Shown: positions 44,119-52,607 of the stretch, piece by piece
How the letters are laid out: the number at the start of each line of letters is the position of its first letter
Position numbering within the stretch: the first letter of the stretch is position 1
Assembly (NCBI GenBank): GCA_903837525.1
Contig: CAILUU010000025.1
Location: 1-61,000, forward strand
DNA: 61,000 bases
Direction of reading: 5' to 3'
Origin: an uncultured Bacteroidota bacterium
Lineage (GTDB): Bacteria; Bacteroidota; Bacteroidia; Chitinophagales; Chitinophagaceae
Translations under genes and position numbers: made by a program
The notes under the pieces: model-generated
Told to the model about the DNA's origin: nothing
The model's input: only the letters and a program-made list of their open reading frames with translations
The model's database searches: none

Positions 44119-45165
44119 TTAAGGCTGACTAAAGCGTACATTCTTTGTAAACGTAGTATCATTCAACGTTCTTAAAAAAGAAATTAAATTATTTTTATCA
44201 ATATTACTCATTGCAATTCTATTAACCAACAAGGGGTCAAGTGTAGGTTGTGTAGTGATTAAGTTACTGCTGTAATGGTCTAAAACATCTCTTAGTGCAT
44301 ACAAACGGCCATCATGCATATACGGAAATGTAAGCTCTACATTACGTAATGTAGGCACTTTAAATTTTAATGAATCGCTTCGTTGATTGGTAATTTTTAG
44401 TCGACCAAAATCGTTTATAAAAGTATTTATGGCAAGTCCATTATTTCTAAAACTATTATCTGTAAATAAAGGCTCTTTATGGCAAGCATCGCACTTGGCT
44501 TTAAAAAAAGTATACCCATTTTGTTCAGCCGTTGTAAAAGTAGTTTCTCCTCGTTGTACTTTATCGTATTTACTATTACTGCTAACCATGCTACCCATAA
44601 ATTGTGCAATAGCTTTAAGCATTTTTTGGCTATTAATTTCGCTACTACCAAAAGCTTTTCTAAATAATGCAGGGTAGGCGGAATCATTTTTTAATTTAGT
44701 TAAAACATTTTCTAACGTTTCTGCCATTTCGTTGGGTGCAGTAATTGGTGCTAAAGGTTGTACTTCTAAATGATTTATACCACCATCTAAATGCAATAAA
44801 GGCATCCAGGCTAAATTAAAGGTTGCAGGGGCATTGCGAGTAGTAAAACTGTTATTAAAGCCATGGCTAAAATCATGATCAAATGTGGCAAAAGCCGCAA
44901 ACTGTTGGTGGCAACTAGCACAAGGGAAATTCCCATCTTTACTTAACTTTCCATCATAAAATAATTTTTTACCAAGTTGAAAACCTTCTTCTGTTAATGG
45001 GTTATTTTCAAAAATATTTTTAGTAGGCTGAGGCCAGCCGATAGGCACTATAAAGGTTAAATACGTTGGCTTGTAAACTAAGACATCCGTTTTTTTACAA
45101 GCCTCTAACAATAGTATGCTAACTACAACAACTACTAAAAGCGATATGGTGATTCTTATTTTCAA
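44119..45165 (-). CDS. Di-heme cytochrome c peroxidase/MauG family protein, MbnH-like
   Basis: 348-residue lipoprotein (signal ending LLLEACKKT, lipobox Cys) with two c-type haem motifs: C82-ASC-H86 and C225-DAC-H229. The PYMHDGRLYALRDVLDHY segment near residue 281 is the conserved region after the second haem in the CcpA/MauG family. It overlaps by 4 bp the stop of the upstream MbnP-like gene. In methanotrophs MbnH oxidises a Trp of MbnP to kynurenine. The same pairing here suggests an MbnH-type enzyme and not a hydrogen peroxide scavenger. Confidence 0.85.
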   Translation of the reverse strand: MKIRITISLLVVVVVSILLLEACKKTDVLVYKPTYLTFIVPIGWPQPTKNIFENNPLTEEGFQLGKKLFYDGKLSKDGNFPCASCHQQFAAFATFDHDFSHGFNNSFTTRNAPATFNLAWMPLLHLDGGINHLEVQPLAPITAPNEMAETLENVLTKLKNDSAYPALFRKAFGSSEINSQKMLKAIAQFMGSMVSSNSKYDKVQRGETTFTTAEQNGYTFFKAKCDACHKEPLFTDNSFRNNGLAINTFINDFGRLKITNQRSDSLKFKVPTLRNVELTFPYMHDGRLYALRDVLDHYSSNLITTQPTLDPLLVNRIAMSNIDKNNLISFLRTLNDTTFTKNVRFSQP

Positions 45166-45923
45166 TTATTTACTACTTGTGTTACAGTAAACATACCCAT
45201 ATAGTTTGTTGCTATTTTGTTAGATAATGGCCCAGGTGTCATTATAGCAGCTTCTGTTACAATATCTATGTTATTGCTAAACCATTTATCAATATCGGCT
45301 TCAATAAATATTTCGCTTGTTCTATTCGCTCGTACATTTAATAATTGGGCAGATATGGGTAGTGTTATGGATATTTTTTTAACAGCACTATTAACTCCAC
45401 TAAAACCACCAATATGGTATTGTAGTTTATTATTTACTTGTGTAGATGCTGGAGAATTACCCTCTAATTTAGCCATAATGTAACCAGTACTCCATGTCCA
45501 AAACATATCATTCAAGGGGTCTAATGCACCTGTTTGTGCACCACTTACATTGCGCAAACTGTCCACACCAATCGTAAAATTTAAATGGCTGTACTGCTCC
45601 ACCTTTGCATTAAAACTAAAGCTTTGCGATAACGCATCTGCTTGGTCTATTAAATAATAACCTTCGTTATTACCGCTCGATTTATCTATATTATTTACAA
45701 AAACATTACTTATGTAATATTTAAGCTTACTTATTGTATAGGTTTGATTGTTTTGATTTGTATAGCTAGCCGTATTTAAAGTTAATGGAGAGCCCTTTAC
45801 TACATTTTTAAAATTAATTTTTACGGTGCCTTGCAAAGGACTAGGTGTATCGTTTTTTGTGTTGCATTGAAAAAAAACAACAATAACAATACAAAATAAT
45901 AGTATGATACCAAGCTTTCTCAT
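45162..45923 (-). CDS. MbnP-like copper-associated lipoprotein
   Basis: 253-residue lipoprotein (signal ending VIVVFFQCNT, lipobox Cys at 20) of the MbnP family. Characteristic are TISKLKYYISNVFVNN, HLNFTIGVDSLRNVSGAQTG, ALDPLNDMFWTWSTGYIMAK and LEG. In MbnP a Trp is converted by MbnH to kynurenine and takes part in copper binding; W142 and W144 in FWTW are the obvious candidates here. Its stop overlaps the di-heme gene start, so the pair is co-expressed. No methanobactin genes are near. Confidence 0.82.
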   Translation of the reverse strand: MRKLGIILLFCIVIVVFFQCNTKNDTPSPLQGTVKINFKNVVKGSPLTLNTASYTNQNNQTYTISKLKYYISNVFVNNIDKSSGNNEGYYLIDQADALSQSFSFNAKVEQYSHLNFTIGVDSLRNVSGAQTGALDPLNDMFWTWSTGYIMAKLEGNSPASTQVNNKLQYHIGGFSGVNSAVKKISITLPISAQLLNVRANRTSEIFIEADIDKWFSNNIDIVTEAAIMTPGPLSNKIATNYMGMFTVTQVVNN

Positions 45924-45924
45924 T

Positions 45925-46317
45925 TTATAGTTTTACTTTTTTTCTATTTTCTTTAATAGACGATTTATTTTTTTTACCCTCCAATCTTTTTTCAATAACC
46001 CCCTTAGGTACTTTAGTTGGCTTACGTTTTTTAGGAGCTATTAAAGCTTTATTTATTAATAGATTCATTTTAAGCACTACCTGCTGCTTATTCCCTAACT
46101 GAGTTCTTTCTGTTTGGCTTTTTACAAGCAAAAACCCCTCAGAGTTTATTTTATTTACAAGTTTTTCGGCTAAAATGTTTTTTTGATCATTATTTACCAA
46201 TTTACTATTGGCAACAAGCCAATAACCTTCTACCATGGTTTCTACCTTGTTTACATTTTGCCCGCCTTTACCACCACTACGGGCAGTTTTAAACGATATT
46301 TCGCCACTAAAATCCAT
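45925..46317 (-). CDS. arfB: ArfB/YaeJ-like alternative ribosome-rescue factor
   Basis: 130-residue peptidyl-tRNA hydrolase that frees stalled ribosomes. The catalytic GGQ is at residues 18-20 in RSGGKGGQNVNKVET. The C-terminal tail is Lys/Arg-rich (PKKRKPTKVPKGVIEKRLEG, then KENRKKVKL), which inserts into the empty mRNA channel. Length is close to the E. coli protein (140). It is 1 bp downstream of nothing but an intergenic base from mbnP and is transcribed in the same direction. Confidence 0.92.
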   Translation of the reverse strand: MDFSGEISFKTARSGGKGGQNVNKVETMVEGYWLVANSKLVNNDQKNILAEKLVNKINSEGFLLVKSQTERTQLGNKQQVVLKMNLLINKALIAPKKRKPTKVPKGVIEKRLEGKKNKSSIKENRKKVKL

Positions 46318-46479
46318 TGCTCAAATTTACACATTAAACCTACAGAAAAGGGAATCTGTGGCAAAAATCAGAGTTATCTGTGGTTAAAAACTCAATTTGC
46401 CACGTAAAACTCACAAATACCGTCTAATATTTTACTAATAACTTTTTTTGTTACATTTTTGCACTAATCTATCAAATAA

Positions 46480-47235
46480 ATGAACAACGGCATATATCAT
46501 TCATTAACAGAAGGAAAACGACAAGGGAAAAAATCGTTTGCAGTATTAATTGACCCCGATAAGGTTAACGATACTAGTATTGAGCAATTAATTACCCTTG
46601 CAGTAGGCGCCAAAGTTGATTATTTTTTTGTAGGAGGTAGCCTTGTAATAAGTAATTATTTAGATGAATGTGTAAAGTTTATAAAACGCAATTGCAACAT
46701 ACCCGTTATACTTTTTCCTGGCAGCCCCAACCAAGTAAGTAAGTATGCCGATGCACTTTTATACCTAAGTTTAATAAGCGGCCGTAATGCCGATTTATTA
46801 ATTGGGCAGCATGTAATAAGTGCTTCAGTTGTAAAACAAAGTGGTTTAGAAATTATGCCCACTGGCTATATGGTAATAGATGGTGGCGCACCAACAACAG
46901 TAAGTTACATTAGCAATGCAACCCCATTGCCAGCCGATAAAAACGAAATAGCCATATGTACTGCTATGGCTGGTGAAATGCTAGGCATGAAGCTGATTTA
47001 TATGGATGCTGGTAGCGGAGCAAAACGCCCTATTACCGAGAGTATGATACAAAAAGTAAGCAGTTGTATTGATGTACCCCTTATAATTGGTGGTGGTATT
47101 ACCCACCCCGAAAAAGCCTACCTAAACTGCAAAGCAGGTGCCGATGTTATTGTTGTAGGCAACGCCATAGAAAAAGATACTAACCTAATTAAAGAAATGG
47201 CAGCAGCGGTGCATAGTGTGCCTGTGGGTGTATAA
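46480..47235 (+). CDS. Geranylgeranylglyceryl/heptaprenylglyceryl phosphate synthase (GGGPS/PcrB family)
   Basis: 251-residue TIM-barrel prenyltransferase that joins glycerol-1-phosphate to a polyprenyl diphosphate, forming the first ether bond of archaeal-type lipids. The start FAVLIDPDKVND, DYFFVGGSL, the GNIP-like NIPVILFPGSPNQVS and the C-terminal PLIIGGGITHPEKA and ADVIVVGNAIEK are conserved. Bacteroidota homologues are known, and several use geranylgeranyl diphosphate. The product and physiological role here are not known. Confidence 0.9.
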   Translation: MNNGIYHSLTEGKRQGKKSFAVLIDPDKVNDTSIEQLITLAVGAKVDYFFVGGSLVISNYLDECVKFIKRNCNIPVILFPGSPNQVSKYADALLYLSLISGRNADLLIGQHVISASVVKQSGLEIMPTGYMVIDGGAPTTVSYISNATPLPADKNEIAICTAMAGEMLGMKLIYMDAGSGAKRPITESMIQKVSSCIDVPLIIGGGITHPEKAYLNCKAGADVIVVGNAIEKDTNLIKEMAAAVHSVPVGV

Positions 47236-47418
47236 TTACAATACTAAATTCTTTAAAAAATCACTTGTGTTTATTTATTAAGCAGTAACATATTTTATAG
47301 TTAGCAATATTTAGAAACCAAACAATTTTACCAATAAATTGTTATATATTTAATAAAGTTAATAAGTACTTTAATATTTGTTAAAATTTTATTTATTATA
47401 CAAAATCAATAAACTATA

Positions 47419-48342
47419 ATGGGGCTAAATAAAAAATTTGAAATTGTTTACCAAAAACTACTTTCAGATAAAGTTAAAAAAACAAGTGAACAAACTATCC
47501 TGATTATAGCTATTGTTAGTTTCCTTATTCACTTAATAGTTATCTACTGTGTAGATTTTGGTATTATCTCACAAAATTCTACTCCCGATTTATTAAAAAA
47601 CCCAATTGCAGCAATTTATACCCCTTTCTCATTTATACTAGTATATGAAGTTTATTTACTAATTTATTATCTTCCAAAATCGTTTACAACTTACATTGGT
47701 AAACAATACGAAATTATTACGTTAATCATTATCCGTAGATTATTTAAAGATCTTTCAAATTTATCTTTTTCACAAGATTGGTTTGAATTAAAAAATGATA
47801 TGCAATTTACGTACGATCTTATCGCTTCTTTATTGTTATTTTTTCTTATTTATCAATTTTACGTACAAAGTAAAAAGAAATATATTGATGGGGTTACTGA
47901 AGAAAATGAACTGAAAGAAATAGGGCGATTTATTAAAGTAAAAAAGATTTTGGCTACATTATTAGTGCCTGTTCTAATCTTTGTTGCCATCTATTCATTT
48001 TTACAATGGTTTTTGGGTACAATTAACTCAAGTACTGATGGAAATATATCTTTTAAAAATATTAATAATATTTTCTTTGAGCAGTTTTTTACTATTCTAA
48101 TTGTTGCCGATGTTATTTTGTTGCTGTTCTCTTTTTTTCATACCGATCAATTTCATAAGGTTATCAGAAATTCAGGTTTTATTATTTCAACCATTTTAAT
48201 TCGGTTATCTTTTTCTACCAGCGGACTTTTAAATACATTGCTCATTTTATCAGCCATTGTTTTTGGACTGTTAATTTTAATTATATTCAATAAGTTTGAA
48301 AAGAAAATTAGCGAAGAAAAAAGAAGGGAACTACTTCAATAA
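47419..48342 (+). CDS. Conserved polytopic membrane protein, function unknown
   Basis: 307-residue protein with about seven hydrophobic segments: QTILIIAIVSFLIHLIVIYC near the start, then IYTPFSFILVYEVYLLIYYL, LIASLLLFFLIYQFYVQ, IKVKKILATLLVPVLIFVA, FFTILIVADVILLLFSFFH, and two at the C-terminus. A positively charged stretch IIIRRLFKDLSNLSF lies between helices 2 and 3, which might serve as a sensor-like helix. I do not recognise the family. No partner gene is adjacent. Confidence 0.7.
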   Translation: MGLNKKFEIVYQKLLSDKVKKTSEQTILIIAIVSFLIHLIVIYCVDFGIISQNSTPDLLKNPIAAIYTPFSFILVYEVYLLIYYLPKSFTTYIGKQYEIITLIIIRRLFKDLSNLSFSQDWFELKNDMQFTYDLIASLLLFFLIYQFYVQSKKKYIDGVTEENELKEIGRFIKVKKILATLLVPVLIFVAIYSFLQWFLGTINSSTDGNISFKNINNIFFEQFFTILIVADVILLLFSFFHTDQFHKVIRNSGFIISTILIRLSFSTSGLLNTLLILSAIVFGLLILIIFNKFEKKISEEKRRELLQ

Positions 48343-48672
48343 ATAAATTGACTATATTTTATCACTAAAATATTTCAACAAACTCTCGGCACTCATTTTT
48401 TCGCTAGAATTATGTGTAGCTTTTTCACTTTTTATATGAGCTACAATTACTAGTTCATCTGCATCATTATTTCCTACAACAGTTCCATGAATACTATCCA
48501 TCCACCAAATTTTTTATGTTCACTCATAATAAATATATTTTATAATTAAAGTTAACTATAAGAGGAGCATTGTAGTATTTTATTATTTAAAGAAGGATAA
48601 CTTTTTTATTTGCAACCATACAACGTTTGGTTCTTTTAATAAAAACATAAAATACTTATGGTATAAAAAAAT
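48343..48672. other. Intergenic region with a small decayed frame
   Basis: About 330 bp between the membrane-protein gene and the converging peptidase gene. It contains the minus-strand frame described at 48352-48501 and otherwise AT-rich sequence without a clear signal. Confidence 0.5.
48352..48501 (-). pseudogene. Small frame, probably a frameshifted relic
   Basis: A 49-codon minus-strand frame begins MDSIHGTVVGNNDADELVIV and ends SLLKYFSDKI. Directly upstream, another frame starts with ATG as MSEHKKFGGW, and the two would join with a small shift near 48500-48510. The protein-like composition in both suggests one original gene of about 60-65 codons broken by a frameshift. I do not recognise the family. 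An intact 49-residue protein is also possible. Confidence 0.35.
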
Positions 48673-49974
48673 TTATTCTTTAGGTTTTTCAACTCTTGTT
48701 GGTGTATCCTTTCCGCTAATAATAGAAGCACTACTAAGGGCAATGGCTTTAATAATTTCAGCCATATTTTTCATATCTAATGTGCCAATTTCATCACTTA
48801 CTTTATGGTAATTAGGTTCGTTGTTTGGTACTTCATCCATTTTAGCTGTACTTATAGTATGTGCAGGTACACCTAGTGCTGCAAGGGTTGCATTATCGCT
48901 TCGGTAAAATAAATTTTGTTTTGGGTAAGGGTCTGGCTCAAACTTAAATTTACTGCCTACTAAATTTGCTTGTACTATTTTACCCAAATCGCTTTTTTCG
49001 AAGCCAGTAATGAAAGCACTATTGGTACCCCATTTACTTTCGGTACCAATCATTTCAATATTAAACATGGCCACTACTTTATCGGGGTTAAGTTGCTTAC
49101 TAAAATATTGGCTACCATAGCCACCAATTTCCTCGGCAGTAAAGGCAACAAAAATTAAGGTACGTTCGTTATTTTTTTTGGCTGCAAAATATTTGGCTAA
49201 CATCATTACTGCAGTTGTACCAGCAGCATCATCGTTTGCACCATTGTAAATACTATCACCATTTGCGTTGGGTTTTGTGGTGCCTAAATGATCGTAATGT
49301 CCACCAAAAACTACGTATTCATCTTTTTTACTTTTGCCTGGTATTATTGCAACAACATTTTTTAATTTTTGTGGTGTATTGTTGTAAGCTACATTTACAT
49401 GAACATTACTTACTTCTTTACGTTCAGTTAAATAAAAAAATTGAGTAGTTGGCGATGAGAACTTTTGACGGTAACCAAAATTTTTAAGACGTTTAAATTT
49501 ATCGGTGTGTACTTTATCGACTAAAACAAAAATATTTTTATTTTCCTCCATAATGGCAAATACTTTTTTAAAAAAATCTTCTTCTTTTTTTATCTCAACT
49601 ATTTCATAATCGCTAATTCCATCTAAATGGAGTGCATCTTGTGTTGTATTAGCAAAAAAATTAGTTTCCTTTAATGTGTCTCCATCTATAGCACCTTCCA
49701 AACTTGCTAGTTTAGGTTTTACCATACTAAACTCTTGAAAATAAGTGGGGGCTGTACCAAAGAAGCCTAAATTACTTTTAGTAAATTCGGCAGCTATAAA
49801 ATCTGCAGCTTTATCAATACCCGGTGTAAACGGTTTACGACCAAGCATATCGTCGGCACTTAATATTTTTTCTATACGCTCTACTTCTGTAGCATTTATT
49901 ATTTTATCTATTTTTTGTGCAAAACCAAATAGGCTAAATAAAGCAGCCACAAAAATTAAAGATATCTTTTTCAT
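48673..49974 (-). CDS. M28 family zinc peptidase (secreted)
   Basis: 433-residue metallopeptidase with a signal peptide (ending LFGFAQ). Zinc ligands of M28 are seen in VVFGGHYDHLGTT, NGANDDAAGTTAV, FVAFTAEEIGGYGS and NIEMIGTESKWG, with a final His near HTISTAKMDEVPNNEPNYHK. Members remove N-terminal residues from peptides outside the cytoplasm. It lies after the LytTR pair in the same direction but is separated by 44 bp. Confidence 0.9.
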   Translation of the reverse strand: MKKISLIFVAALFSLFGFAQKIDKIINATEVERIEKILSADDMLGRKPFTPGIDKAADFIAAEFTKSNLGFFGTAPTYFQEFSMVKPKLASLEGAIDGDTLKETNFFANTTQDALHLDGISDYEIVEIKKEEDFFKKVFAIMEENKNIFVLVDKVHTDKFKRLKNFGYRQKFSSPTTQFFYLTERKEVSNVHVNVAYNNTPQKLKNVVAIIPGKSKKDEYVVFGGHYDHLGTTKPNANGDSIYNGANDDAAGTTAVMMLAKYFAAKKNNERTLIFVAFTAEEIGGYGSQYFSKQLNPDKVVAMFNIEMIGTESKWGTNSAFITGFEKSDLGKIVQANLVGSKFKFEPDPYPKQNLFYRSDNATLAALGVPAHTISTAKMDEVPNNEPNYHKVSDEIGTLDMKNMAEIIKAIALSSASIISGKDTPTRVEKPKE

Positions 49975-50018
49975 TATTTATTTTTTATTACTTAATTCCA
50001 AAAGTTATTTACCAAGTG

Positions 50019-50756
50019 TTAAAGACTCATCATTTCTTTAAACTTAACAGCTTGCCTACGACTTACTTCAACTTTCTCTCCAGCATGTAAATCTAATAAT
50101 AAGCCCCCATTAAAGTATGGCTCTATCTTTTCAATCATGCGAAGGTTTACAATATGTTTTCTGTTGGCTCTAAAAAAAACTTTTTCATCTAATCGTTCTT
50201 CTAATGCATTTAACGATTTTAAGATTAAGGGTTTGTTATTACCAAAAAATACTTTAGCATAATTACCTACGCTTTCAAATAAACGAACTTCGCCTAATTT
50301 TACAAACCAACAACGTTCGCCATCTTTTACAAAAACTTGATCAGCTTCGGTTAACGTACCTCTATTTATACCACCAAGCGATGCAGCTATTTCCTTTTCT
50401 TCGGCAAGTTGCAATTTTTGAATAGCATCTGCCAAGCGATTGGGTTCTATTGGCTTCATCAAGTAATCTAATGCATTTACTTCAAAGGCTTTTAAGGCAT
50501 ATTCATCATATGCAGTTGTAAAAATTACATCTGGCGCACTATTTAATTGAGCCAACATATCAAAGCCGGTTTTGCCTGGCATTTGGATGTCTAAAAAAAT
50601 TAAATCGGGGTTTAAGCTTTCAATTTTTTCAATACCTTCATCGGCATTGGCGGCCTCGCCAATAACTTCAATTTCTGGAAAATCTTGTAATAATTTTTTT
50701 AACTCATTTCGAGCTAATCGTTCATCATCAATAAGTAATACTTTTTTTTGCATCAA
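50019..50756 (-). CDS. LytR/AlgR family response regulator (LytTR domain)
   Basis: 245-residue response regulator. The receiver domain has the phospho-acceptor D56 in DLIFLDIQMPGKTG and the DD pair near residue 10. The C-terminal LytTR DNA-binding domain reads LGEVRLFESVGNYAKVFFGN and FFRANRKHIVNLRMIEKIEP. Its kinase gene is immediately upstream (16 bp), so the two are a two-component system. Target genes are unknown; this type is often autoregulated. Confidence 0.93.
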   Translation of the reverse strand: MMQKKVLLIDDERLARNELKKLLQDFPEIEVIGEAANADEGIEKIESLNPDLIFLDIQMPGKTGFDMLAQLNSAPDVIFTTAYDEYALKAFEVNALDYLMKPIEPNRLADAIQKLQLAEEKEIAASLGGINRGTLTEADQVFVKDGERCWFVKLGEVRLFESVGNYAKVFFGNNKPLILKSLNALEERLDEKVFFRANRKHIVNLRMIEKIEPYFNGGLLLDLHAGEKVEVSRRQAVKFKEMMSL

Positions 50757-50772
50757 TTTATTGTTTTAATTT

Positions 50773-52014
50773 CTATACAATTACAGGCATTGTTATTTTA
50801 GATTCTACTATATTATCTGTTAAGTTCTTTATCGAAAAACTTGCCTTGCCCTGGTATATTAAATTTAATCTGTCTTCTGTACTTTTTATTCCAAACCCAC
50901 CCTCACTATTTACTGATTTTAACAAGAGTTGTCCAGTATTTTGTACTAATAATTCTAAATTATTATCTTTAAAATCCGAAATAACCTTTACCATTCCACC
51001 ATTTACTTGTTGGCTTATGCCATGTTTTATGGCATTTTCTACAAGGGTTTGTAGCATCATTGGGGGTACTTGTTGGTCAAGGGTATCTTCATCAATATCT
51101 AGTTCTATTTTTAATCGTTCTTCAAACCGCATTTGCTCTAGGGCTAAGTAATCTTTTACAATATTTAATTCTTTTTCTAAGGTAACTGTTTCGGCTTTTT
51201 CGGCCTGCATGCTGCTTCGTAATATATTGCTAAGCTCTGTTATAGCACTTCTTGCTCGGGTAGGGTTTTCATCTACTAATGCTCGTATACTATTTAACGA
51301 GTTAAAAATAAAATGCGGATTTATGTGAGATTTGATTGTTTTTAATTCTAAATCTTTAATATTTTTTTCAAGGTTTAATCTATCTATTTGATCTTTTCTT
51401 ACTTTTTCCACATAGTGGTAAACAATATAAATAAGTAGCCATAAACCTATTAAAATAAAAACTTGGTAAACCCCTGCTAAGTCAGATCGGTCTTCATACT
51501 GCCACTCCCCTTTATTATTTTTATACCAATTGGTACTTTTTTTAATTTCTGTTATTGTTTTAATCGTTAACGAGTCTTTTAAAGGACTGCTTTTATAATA
51601 AGCTACACTTTCTAAACCAGCTTTTTTTTCTGCTATTTTTGCTTTTTCTAATCGTTGTTGCCGTATAAAATTATCATAAGAAAATTTGGTAACATGTTCA
51701 ATTGCATTAGCACCATAAAATAAAAATAAACTAGTAACCGTTACCCCTACTATAAATAAAACTAAAATTTTATTAAACGCAAATTTTAGCCAGTTTGTTT
51801 TTTTTATTAACTTTCTTAATATATGTGTAGATAAAATTGCCGTACTTAAACGTATGGCCAAGCTTATTAAATATTCTTTTTTGCCACCTTGTTCGGTAAA
51901 TCGTTCTCCAAAAAGAACAAACATAAAATACAGGTTTATTAAACCAAACACTCCCCATCCTAAAAACTGACATAGCCAATACCTAATATTTACCTTATAA
52001 TTCATATTTATCAA
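50773..52014 (-). CDS. LytS-like sensor histidine kinase (His_kinase family)
   Basis: 413-residue membrane kinase with about four or five helices in the N-terminal part (for example LGWGVFGLINLYFMFVLFGE) and a long periplasmic/extracytoplasmic loop around 105-180. The phospho-acceptor H234 lies in INPHFIFNSLNSIRALVDEN, and the ATP-binding part has LVENAIKHGISQQVNGGMVK. It pairs with the downstream LytTR regulator. The signal it senses is not evident. Confidence 0.92.
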   Translation of the reverse strand: MINMNYKVNIRYWLCQFLGWGVFGLINLYFMFVLFGERFTEQGGKKEYLISLAIRLSTAILSTHILRKLIKKTNWLKFAFNKILVLFIVGVTVTSLFLFYGANAIEHVTKFSYDNFIRQQRLEKAKIAEKKAGLESVAYYKSSPLKDSLTIKTITEIKKSTNWYKNNKGEWQYEDRSDLAGVYQVFILIGLWLLIYIVYHYVEKVRKDQIDRLNLEKNIKDLELKTIKSHINPHFIFNSLNSIRALVDENPTRARSAITELSNILRSSMQAEKAETVTLEKELNIVKDYLALEQMRFEERLKIELDIDEDTLDQQVPPMMLQTLVENAIKHGISQQVNGGMVKVISDFKDNNLELLVQNTGQLLLKSVNSEGGFGIKSTEDRLNLIYQGKASFSIKNLTDNIVESKITMPVIV

Positions 52015-52219
52015 ATGTACAGTACAATTTTAAGGCTTTATTTTTTCTTTTGATTAGTGGCATAAAGCTAATTTAAAAGGTACTTACCAAAAATCTTTTT
52101 TTGTCTAAACCATTTCTATATCGTTGTATACTAACACTTTATTACTTATTTTTATAGTCTTGCAACTAATTTTTACAATATACTACCTTGATAATACTTT
52201 TTAAATTAAAAAAATTAAC

Positions 52220-52478
52220 ATATCATTCAATATTTTAGATGTAGCAAAAGGCCTTTTCACGAGCGACTTAGTAGGAAAAGTAAGTGCTTTTTTAGGCGAA
52301 AGTATTATCTCAAAGTAGAGCAAATAAAGTAAAAGCAGATATTATTGTTAATGGTGCTAAAGCAGATCAAATTATTGAGGCTGTAGGTTACGGTTCAGCA
52401 TTTGCAAAAGCTGCAACTACTGATAAAGTAGGTATGCCAAGAGATAGAAAAGTAGCTTATAAAGTATCGATGCAATAA
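52220..52478 (+). pseudogene. Decayed DUF937-OmpA family gene with internal deletion
   Basis: The N-terminal part (from 52220) reads SFNILDVAKGLFTSDLVGKV then SAFLGES, as in the DUF937 start, but its initiator is ATA. After about 30 codons the frame shifts to LSQSRANKVKADIIVNGAKA, DQIIEAVGYG, and ends PRDRKVAYKVSMQ-stop at 52478, which is the C-terminus of an OmpA peptidoglycan-binding domain. Proteins with DUF937 first and OmpA last exist in Bacteroidota and are several hundred residues long. The central part is deleted and the start is lost, so this is a relic. Confidence 0.7.
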
Positions 52479-52504
52479 ATTTAAATACAATTTTTTAAAT
52501 TGAA

Positions 52505-52532
52505 AATGCCCCGAAATTTTTCGGGGAATTTT
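52505..52532 (+). terminator. Hairpin after the DUF937-OmpA relic
   Basis: Stem CCCCGAA (52509-52515) and TTCGGGG (52520-52526) with loop ATTT, flanked by A-rich and T-rich runs. It likely terminated the former gene. Confidence 0.7.
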
Positions 52533-52607
52533 GTTTTTAGTAACTGTAAACCGGCAAACTGTTTAAAGGTTTGTGACCCTTGTAAAAAAAACAACTAATT
52601 TTACAAC

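Larger units (their letters stand above)
52015..52607. other. Intergenic region with DUF937-OmpA relic before ruvB
   Basis: About 590 bp. The first 200 bp are AT-rich without a clear feature. From 52220 lies the DUF937-OmpA pseudogene, then a terminator-like hairpin at 52505, and the ruvB leader. Confidence 0.6.
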
